From: an uncultured bacterium
Lineage (GTDB): Bacteria; Actinomycetota; Coriobacteriia; Coriobacteriales; Coriobacteriaceae
NCBI GenBank assembly: GCA_905214425.1
Contig: CAJMLY010000043.1
Span: forward strand, 1 to 10,634
Reading direction: 5' to 3'
DNA length: 10,634 bases
In this document: one piece after another, positions 6,612 through 10,634 of the stretch
Layout of the letters: each line of letters opens with the position of its first letter
Position numbering within the stretch: position 1 is the first letter of the stretch
Program-made: the position numbers and the translations under genes
Notes under the pieces: generated by a model
Told to the model about the DNA's origin: nothing
The model's database searches: none
The model's input: the letters and a program-made list of their open reading frames with translations, nothing else

Positions 6612-7442
6612 ATGACCGATCAGGAACTGGCCAAGATTGCCAATGAGGTTCGCCGCGGTATTGTCACGGGCGTCCACGCCGCCAAGTCGGGGCATCCGGG
6701 CGGATCGCTTGGCGCCGCCGACATTATGACCTACCTCTACTTTGAGGAAATGGATGTCGACCCGGCGAATCCGAGCCGCGCCGAGCGCGATCGCTTTGTG
6801 CTCTCCAAGGGACATTGCGCTCCGGCACTCTATGCCGTGCTCGCCGAACGCGGATTCTTTCCCAAGGAGGAGCTCGAGACGCTCCGTCATATCGGCAGCC
6901 GCCTGCAGGGCCATCCCAATATGAATGACACGCCGGGCGTCGACATGTCTACCGGATCGCTCGGTCAGGGTATCTCCGCCGCGGTTGGAATGGCGCTCGC
7001 CGCAAAGCACTGGGGTGACAGCTACCGCGTCTACACGCTGTTGGGCGACGGCGAGTGCGAGGAGGGCCAGGTGTGGGAGGCGGCCATGTTCGCCGGCAAC
7101 CACGACCTGGATAACCTCGTCGCTATCGTCGATCATAATGGCCTGCAAATTGACGGCAGTATCGACGAAGTTAACTCGGCTATGCCACTTGCCGACAAGT
7201 TCCGCGCTTTTAAGTGGCATGTGATCGAGCTCGCCGACGGTAACGACATGGCGCAGATTGCCGCCGCCTTTGCCGAGGCTCGCAAAGTGAGCGCCTCGCC
7301 TGTGGCCATTATCGCCGAGACGGTGAAGGGCAAGGGCGTCTCCTTTATGGAAAACCAGGTGGGCTGGCACGGCAAGGCACCCAACGATGAACAGTTTGAG
7401 CAGGCCATGGCCGAGCTCGCAGCAGCAGGGGAGGAGCTCTAA
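6612..7442 (+). CDS. tkt: Transketolase, N-terminal (thiamine-diphosphate-binding) subunit
   Basis: This 276-residue protein is the pyrophosphate-binding half of a split transketolase. Visible motifs are GHPGGS (27-32), KGHCAPALY (67-74), GSLGQG (115-120) and the thiamine-diphosphate/metal motif from GDGECEEGQ (145-153) to DHNG (175-178, Asn176). With the next gene product it forms the active enzyme, moving two-carbon ketol units from ketose phosphates to aldoses. Single-chain transketolases are about 650 residues; the two-gene form is common in Actinomycetota, Firmicutes and archaea. I chose the ATG at 6612 because AGAGGA lies upstream and the ORF before it runs through the 6560 hairpin. The stop TAA overlaps the next start (TAATG), indicating translational coupling and equal subunit supply. 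Confidence 0.95.
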   Translation: MTDQELAKIANEVRRGIVTGVHAAKSGHPGGSLGAADIMTYLYFEEMDVDPANPSRAERDRFVLSKGHCAPALYAVLAERGFFPKEELETLRHIGSRLQGHPNMNDTPGVDMSTGSLGQGISAAVGMALAAKHWGDSYRVYTLLGDGECEEGQVWEAAMFAGNHDLDNLVAIVDHNGLQIDGSIDEVNSAMPLADKFRAFKWHVIELADGNDMAQIAAAFAEARKVSASPVAIIAETVKGKGVSFMENQVGWHGKAPNDEQFEQAMAELAAAGEEL

Positions 7443-8380
7443 TGGCAGACGTCAAGAAAGTCGCCACGCGCGTTAGCTATGGCGAGGCACTTGTCGAGCT
7501 GGGCAATGAGCGCGATGACTTTGTGGTTCTCGATGCCGACCTGGCCGCCGCAACGCAGACCGCAAAGTTTAAGGCTGCGCACCCCGAGCGCTTCTACGAT
7601 GCCGGCATTGCCGAGAGCAACTTGATGGGGCTTGCCGCCGGCATCGCGACCACGGGTCACGTCGCCTTTGCGAGCACTTTTGCCATGTTCGCCGCCGGCC
7701 GCGCGTACGAGCAAGTGCGTAACTCCATCGGCTATCCGCACCTCAACGTCAAAATTGGCGCTACGCATGCGGGCATCTCGGTCGGTGAAGACGGCGCTAC
7801 GCATCAGTGCTGCGAGGATATCGCGCTCATGCGCACGATTCCGGGCATGACGGTGATCGTCCCCGCCGATGACATCGAGGCTCGCGCTTGCGTGCGCGCC
7901 GCCTATGAGTTTGAGGGACCGGTCTACATGCGCTTCGGCCGCCTGGCAACACCGGTTATCAACGACCGCGAGGACTATGAGTTCAAGATTGGTCGCGGCG
8001 TGGTCGTGCGCGAGGGGTCCGATGTGACCATCGTCGCTTGTGGCCTCATGGTCGCCGAGGCGCTTGAGGCTGCCGAGGCGCTCGCTGCCGATGGTATCGA
8101 CGCCGAGGTCATCAACATGCATACGATCAAACCGCTCGATGAGCGCCTGGTGGTTGCCAGCGCCAAGAAGACTGGTCGCGTGGTCACCGCCGAGGAGCAT
8201 TCGATTGTCGGCGGTCTTGGCGAGGCCGTGGCCTCGGTGCTCGCGGAACAGCATCCGGTGCCGATGCGACGCGTCGGCGTGCGCGATGTATATGGCGAGT
8301 CCGGCCCTGCGGTCGATTTGCTGCACAAGTACGGTTTGGACGCCGACGGCATCGAAGCCGCGGTCAGGTCCGTGTTGTAA
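7442..8380 (+). CDS. tkt: Transketolase, C-terminal (pyrimidine-binding) subunit
   Basis: This 312-residue partner of the preceding subunit carries the catalytic Glu58 in FYDAGIAESN (51-60), which activates the thiamine cofactor's aminopyrimidine. It also carries GATHAGISVGEDGATHQ (106-121), the substrate and cofactor His loop. The C-terminal domain, from about 190, is the regulatory transketolase/pyruvate-dehydrogenase-type fold. The ATG shares one base with the previous stop, and GGGGAGGAG lies just before it. In this operon the enzyme would exchange carbon between fructose 6-phosphate, pentose phosphates and glyceraldehyde 3-phosphate together with the transaldolase. A DXS or dehydrogenase E1 identity is less likely because the sequence follows split transketolases throughout. 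Confidence 0.94.
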   Translation: MADVKKVATRVSYGEALVELGNERDDFVVLDADLAAATQTAKFKAAHPERFYDAGIAESNLMGLAAGIATTGHVAFASTFAMFAAGRAYEQVRNSIGYPHLNVKIGATHAGISVGEDGATHQCCEDIALMRTIPGMTVIVPADDIEARACVRAAYEFEGPVYMRFGRLATPVINDREDYEFKIGRGVVVREGSDVTIVACGLMVAEALEAAEALAADGIDAEVINMHTIKPLDERLVVASAKKTGRVVTAEEHSIVGGLGEAVASVLAEQHPVPMRRVGVRDVYGESGPAVDLLHKYGLDADGIEAAVRSVL

Positions 8381-8392
8381 GGAAGGTTTTCC

Positions 8393-8845
8393 ATGGGGTT
8401 TGTATCTGCCAACCAAGTGACGATTGGCTACGCCGCCGCCTCGCGCGAGGACGCGCTGCATTATCTGTCCGAGCAGGCTGTTGAGCTTGGTTTTGCCGAT
8501 GACGCATCTGCTGTAGAGGCGGCTTTTATTGCTCGCGAAAACGAGGCCGAGACTGGCCTCGTCGCCGGTTTTGCCGTTCCGCATGCCAAGAGCGATGCGA
8601 TCCATACGCCGGGCGTGGCCGTGCTCAAGCTGTCCGAGCCTGTTGAGTGGCCGAGCTTTGATGGCGTGCCCGTCGATGTGGCACTCGCGCTGTACGTGCC
8701 CGCCGGCGAAGCGGGAACCACGCACCTGCGTCTGCTCTCCAAGGCTGCCGTGATGCTGATGGATGCCGGCTTCCGTGACAAGGTGCGCACGAGCGCCGAT
8801 CCCGCCGAGATCGCGGAGCTCATCAATAGCGGACTCGAAGACTAG
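8393..8845 (+). CDS. PTS EIIA, fructose/mannitol family (PTS_EIIA_2)
   Basis: This 150-residue soluble phosphocarrier passes phosphate from HPr to the EIIB domain of the operon's transporter. The phosphorylated residue is His64 in GFAVPHAKS (59-67), matching the GIAIPHG/AK motif of the family. A second conserved His111 lies in THLRLLSKAAVML. AAGGAAGG stands before the ATG, 12 bases after the transketolase stop. It is the last gene, at the opposite end of the operon from its EIIBC partner, and a terminator follows 42 bases later. Because the operon's EIIBC lacks an EIIA domain, this gene most likely completes the transporter. A purely regulatory EIIA (PtsN type) is less likely given the location. 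Confidence 0.93.
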   Translation: MGFVSANQVTIGYAAASREDALHYLSEQAVELGFADDASAVEAAFIARENEAETGLVAGFAVPHAKSDAIHTPGVAVLKLSEPVEWPSFDGVPVDVALALYVPAGEAGTTHLRLLSKAAVMLMDAGFRDKVRTSADPAEIAELINSGLED

Positions 8846-8887
8846 AACGGTCATCCCGTTCAATCAATCGATCCTTCTCCAAGGAAA

Positions 8888-8930
8888 AGGGCTGCGACGC
8901 CATATAGGTGTCGCGGCCCTGTTTGCGTTT
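8888..8930 (+). terminator. Terminator at the end of the PTS operon
   Basis: Bases 8888-8901 pair with 8907-8920 over 14 positions, including two G.T pairs, with loop ATATA. The tail GTTTGCGTTT is T-rich but interrupted. It begins 42 bases after the EIIA stop and fits the end of the operon, though the imperfect tail could allow read-through. Confidence 0.75.
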
Positions 8931-8974
8931 CCCCAGATAAAACCTGCCAAATAAACCTGTCCCTTTTTGGCAGG
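8923..8974 (+). repeat. Hairpin-forming direct repeat, copy 1
   Basis: Bases 8928-8970 match 9417-9460 with one indel and a few substitutions; a shared TTGCG precedes each. CCTGCCAAA (8943-8951) and TTTGGCAGG (8966-8974) form a 9-bp stem. The sequence looks like a dispersed REP-type element. That it occurs elsewhere in the genome is inference. Confidence 0.75.
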
Positions 8975-9043
8975 CCTGCGGGTCAATGCCCGTCAAACGA
9001 AGTTGCGGTTGGGGTGTATGCGTTTTGAGAGCAGGACCCATGG

Positions 9044-9234
9044 TTAGAGAGATTACGCTCGTCTCTCTAAATGTCTCTCTAAAGAGAAAGTAGGCTAGAG
9101 AGATAGTCTTAGGTAATCTAGCAGTGAATTCGATGCATCTCTCTAAATGTCTCTCTAAAACAAGGTGCTTATCTCTCTAAAGTTAGAGAGATATACGAAA
9201 CTTTAGAGAGATAAATCTATTGTTTTAGAGAGAC
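9044..9234. repeat. Ten-copy TAGAGAGA array in both orientations
   Basis: TAGAGAGA starts on the plus strand at 9045, 9096, 9184, 9204 and 9226. Its complement TCTCTCTA starts at 9062, 9074, 9138, 9150 and 9172. Nine of the ten carry an extra T/A, giving TTAGAGAGA. Intervals between successive starts are 17, 12, 22, 42, 12, 22, 12, 20 and 22. A 22-base direct repeat occurs at 9062-9083 and 9138-9159. The left four copies form two small hairpins, and the right copies form one long hairpin. Function unknown; protein-binding array, structured RNA or mobile-element terminus are possible. Confidence 0.85.
9149..9234. repeat. Long hairpin within the array
   Basis: GTCTCTCTAAAACAA (9149-9163) is the exact complement of 9220-9234, and TTATCTCTCTAAAGTT (9169-9184) of 9199-9214. 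The two stems are separated by a symmetrical 5-by-5 internal loop (9164-9168 and 9215-9219). The apical loop is 14 bases. A competing perfect inverted repeat is ATCTCTCTAA (9171-9180) with TTAGAGAGAT (9183-9192). Confidence 0.85.
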
Positions 9235-9358
9235 GGAATGCCAAATCTCGTCCATCCGTTACCATCTGCCAAAAATGGCGGATAAAGGACTCATTGAAGT
9301 AATGGGTTCATCGACGAGCTGTAACCGCCGCTATCGGAAAAAGTAGGTGCGCCGAGAC

Positions 9359-9406
9359 GCCTCTCAATTGCCTCTCGAAGTTAGAGGGGTGCTAGAGAGG
9401 CAGTTG
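9359..9406. repeat. Diverged GAGAGG array with hairpin
   Basis: Two GCCTCTC units (9359-9365, 9370-9376) are followed by two inverted units, TTAGAGGGG (9381-9389) and CTAGAGAGG (9392-9400), spaced 11-12 bases apart. Bases 9365-9376 pair with 9395-9406 over 12 positions with one T.G. This looks like the 9044-9234 array with the unit changed from TTAGAGAGA to YTAGAGAGG. Confidence 0.7.
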
Positions 9407-9408
9407 TC

Positions 9409-9464
9409 TTGCGACATTTCCCCAGATAAAACCTGCCAAAATACGCCTGTCCCTTTTTGGTGGG
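9409..9464 (+). repeat. Hairpin-forming direct repeat, copy 2
   Basis: This matches copy 1 over 9417-9460. The stem is now CCTGCCAAAA (9432-9441) with TTTTGGTGGG (9455-9464), where two pairs of copy 1 have become T.G and G.T. Pairing is therefore kept in a plus-strand RNA despite the base changes. Confidence 0.75.
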
Positions 9465-9504
9465 TCAGTTAACGCAGTCCAGGTTGAGCATATGCGAGCG
9501 AGCG

Positions 9505-9598
9505 GGCTCCGGGTGCGGCAAGGTGACGTGAAACAAGCGGGCGCTGACCTTTTGGTCGCGCCCGTGAAGTTGAGCGTCAGATTGCCGTGCCCGGAGCC
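9505..9598 (+). ncRNA. 94-base stem-loop, possible structured RNA (unassigned)
   Basis: Arm 9505-9528 pairs with 9575-9598 at 22 of 24 positions, including two G.T pairs at 9514-9515. Inside, 9538-9544 pairs with 9558-9564, and GACC (9546-9549) pairs with GGTC (9554-9557) around a TTTT loop with one bulged T. It matches no RNA family I recognise. It could equally be a large palindromic repeat or part of the larE 3' region on the other strand. Confidence 0.45.
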
Positions 9599-9614
9599 TG
9601 CGCAGCGCCGAGCA

Positions 9615-9641
9615 GTTACGCCGTTTGTAAAACGGCGTAAC
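9615..9641 (-). terminator. Perfect palindrome directly after the larE stop
   Basis: GTTACGCCGTTT (9615-9626) and AAACGGCGTAAC (9630-9641) are exact inverted repeats with a 3-base loop, touching the larE stop codon at 9642-9644. On the larE strand no T run follows. It is probably the 3' end structure of the larE message, but not a textbook intrinsic terminator. Confidence 0.55.
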
Positions 9642-10520
9642 CTAAAGGTTCATGTTGCCGTGGATGTAGGGGGTGACCTCGGGGGAGATATGGTCGCAGC
9701 CCAGCTCGCGCAGCGCGGACTCGATAACGGCGGGCAGCGGGGTCTTGCCCTTGTCGTCGACGGCGGCACCGCCGAGGGTGGCAATCTTGGCGACATCTGC
9801 GGGTGCGGCCTCGATATGCATGCAGCCGCCGACCAAGCGCGCGCGTACCTGTGCCAGATCAAGATCGTGCAGGTAATCCTCGCAGGCGCGGATTAAATCG
9901 ACCTTCTCGCGCGTAAGCTCCTCGCCCGTGGGGACGCGGGTGGCAAGACATGCTCCCGCCGGCAGGTTCCAAACGGGATAGCCCCATGCGCGCAGCAGCT
10001 CGCGCTCTTCGTCCTTGGTAAAGCCGACCTCCATAAGGGGTGAGCGTACGCCGAGCTCTTCTGCCGCACGCATGCCGGGGCGGTAGTCACCGCGATCGCT
10101 TGCATTGCTGCCATCGATGACGGTGGGAAAGCCGAGCGACTTGGCGTGGTTGACGATGGCGGTAAAGCCGGCGTGCTTGCAGTGGTAGCAGCGATTAGCA
10201 TCGTTGCAGGCTACTTGGGGGAGTTGCAGCTGATCCACCGAAAGATTGAGCACGGGGAGCTTAAAATGCGGCCCCTCATTGGCCTGCCCATCAACGGACC
10301 GCTCAAACGAAGCCTGCTCGGGCGTGCCGATGAGCGGCGTAGTGAGATGGACGAGGAGGGTATCGGTAGGCATGATGCGGGCGCATACGGCGGCCAAAAA
10401 GCTGCTGTCAACGCCGCCGGAAAACCCGATAGCCACGCGCCCGTATGCCAAAAGCAGCTGTTCGAGCGCCGATAGCTTGTCTTGAAGCTCCTCTGCGGGT
10501 GCCGTGGTGTCTAAAATCAT
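9642..10520 (-). CDS. larE: LarE, ATP-dependent sacrificial sulfur transferase (nickel-pincer cofactor synthesis)
   Basis: This 292-residue cytoplasmic enzyme belongs to the PP-loop ATPase family. LarE adenylates a carboxylate of the pyridinium cofactor precursor and inserts sulfur, on the route to the nickel-pincer nucleotide used by lactate racemase LarA and relatives. The PP-loop is SGGVDSS (34-40). A CxxC pair, Cys111 and Cys114 (NRCYHCK), and Cys191 (PAGACLATRVP) give three conserved cysteines. Cys191 is at the position of the sacrificial Cys176 of Lactobacillus LarE. The three-Cys pattern matches LarE forms that bind a [4Fe-4S] cluster and carry sulfur on it, described in Thermotoga. 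The start ATG at 10520 has AAGGAT upstream. No larA, larB or larC lies in the window. The gene converges on the PTS operon. Confidence 0.9.
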   Translation of the reverse strand: MILDTTAPAEELQDKLSALEQLLLAYGRVAIGFSGGVDSSFLAAVCARIMPTDTLLVHLTTPLIGTPEQASFERSVDGQANEGPHFKLPVLNLSVDQLQLPQVACNDANRCYHCKHAGFTAIVNHAKSLGFPTVIDGSNASDRGDYRPGMRAAEELGVRSPLMEVGFTKDEERELLRAWGYPVWNLPAGACLATRVPTGEELTREKVDLIRACEDYLHDLDLAQVRARLVGGCMHIEAAPADVAKIATLGGAAVDDKGKTPLPAVIESALRELGCDHISPEVTPYIHGNMNL

Positions 10521-10634
10521 GAAACGATCCTTATCGTTGAGTACTCGGTCGAAAACTATAATCCTAATGCGTTACTTGCCATAAGACTTCTATCTATGTA
10601 ACGAAAGTGCAATATGCTATATACGTTATATACA
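10521..10634 (-). promoter_or_regulatory. AT-rich upstream region of larE
   Basis: On the minus strand a -10-like TATAGT lies at 10560-10555, with only a weak -35 (TTATGG, 10584-10579) 18 bases before it. The ribosome site AAGGAT is at 10531-10526. At the window edge TATATA-CGT-TATATA (10618-10632) is a 15-base palindrome that may be an operator or a promoter element for a gene to the right. These calls rest on resemblance alone. Confidence 0.35.

Larger units (their letters stand above)
8846..9641. other. Structured non-coding island between convergent genes
   Basis: No credible gene is present in these 796 bases; open frames are short, cross strong stem-loops and match no family I know. 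In order the region holds the operon terminator (8888), repeat copy 1 (8923), a ten-copy TAGAGAGA array (9044-9234), a small hairpin (9264-9283), a diverged array (9359-9406), repeat copy 2 (9409), a 94-base stem-loop (9505-9598) and the palindrome after larE (9615-9641). The array part is AT-rich compared with the GC-rich genes on both sides. Both flanking genes end here, so the region is not an ordinary promoter for either. Confidence 0.75.

Noticed and set aside
2855..8845. Sulfoquinovose breakdown operon (sulfo-transketolase or sulfo-transaldolase type), suggested by split transketolase plus transaldolase
   Set aside because: No sulfosugar isomerase, sulfolactaldehyde enzyme or sulfonate exporter is present, and uptake is by a PTS.
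7439..8863. A 474-codon minus-strand open frame opposite the transketolase C subunit and EIIA
   Set aside because: Same reason; the plus-strand genes have ribosome sites, catalytic residues and coupled starts, and this frame has none.
8823..9041. A 72-codon minus-strand frame in the convergent gap
   Set aside because: It runs through the operon terminator and repeat copy 1, overlaps the EIIA end and resembles nothing known.
9044..9406. CRISPR array
   Set aside because: Units are 8-10 bases, occur in both orientations and have no constant-length unique spacers; no cas genes are present.
9492..9896. A 134-codon plus-strand frame overlapping the end of larE
   Set aside because: It crosses the 94-base stem-loop and palindrome and is antisense to a certain larE gene.

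Overview
The window is about 10.6 kb of GC-rich bacterial DNA. Gene style (split transketolase, actinobacterial-type EF-G end, GTG/ATG starts with strong GGAG ribosome sites) fits a gut Coriobacteriia genome, with Collinsella my best guess. That assignment is inference from general resemblance, not from a search.

Layout: (1) 1-255 is the 3' end of an elongation factor G gene with its terminator. (2) 316-1299 (minus) is a membrane-anchored or secreted DNA/RNA non-specific endonuclease. (3) 1429-2439 (minus) is a LacI-family regulator, divergent from (4) a six-gene plus-strand operon, 2855-8845: fructose-family PTS EIIBC, a GatZ/KbaZ-family protein, a small transaldolase, transketolase N- and C-terminal subunits, and a PTS EIIA. 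It is closed by a terminator at 8888. (5) 8846-9641 is an 800-base convergent gap with no credible gene but dense structure. (6) 9642-10520 (minus) is larE, the sulfur transferase for the nickel-pincer cofactor.

The operon reads as uptake plus breakdown of one sugar. EIIA and EIIBC import and phosphorylate it, the GatZ-like protein acts on the sugar phosphate, and transaldolase plus transketolase pass the carbon through the non-oxidative pentose phosphate reactions. No kinase, dehydrogenase or GatY/KbaY partner is present, so the substrate and the role of the GatZ-like protein are open. The first three gene boundaries carry strong stem-loops, including an apparent intrinsic terminator inside the operon and a hairpin whose loop is exactly complementary to sequence downstream.

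The most unusual part is the 8846-9641 gap. It contains ten copies of the octamer TAGAGAGA in both orientations, mostly about one, two or four helical turns apart. Six of them form a hairpin with 31 paired positions per arm. A second, diverged array, two ~45-base direct repeats that bracket both arrays, and a 94-base stem-loop complete it. The non-Watson-Crick pairs in most of these stems are G.T on the plus strand, which suggests a structured plus-strand RNA or a family of mobile repeats.
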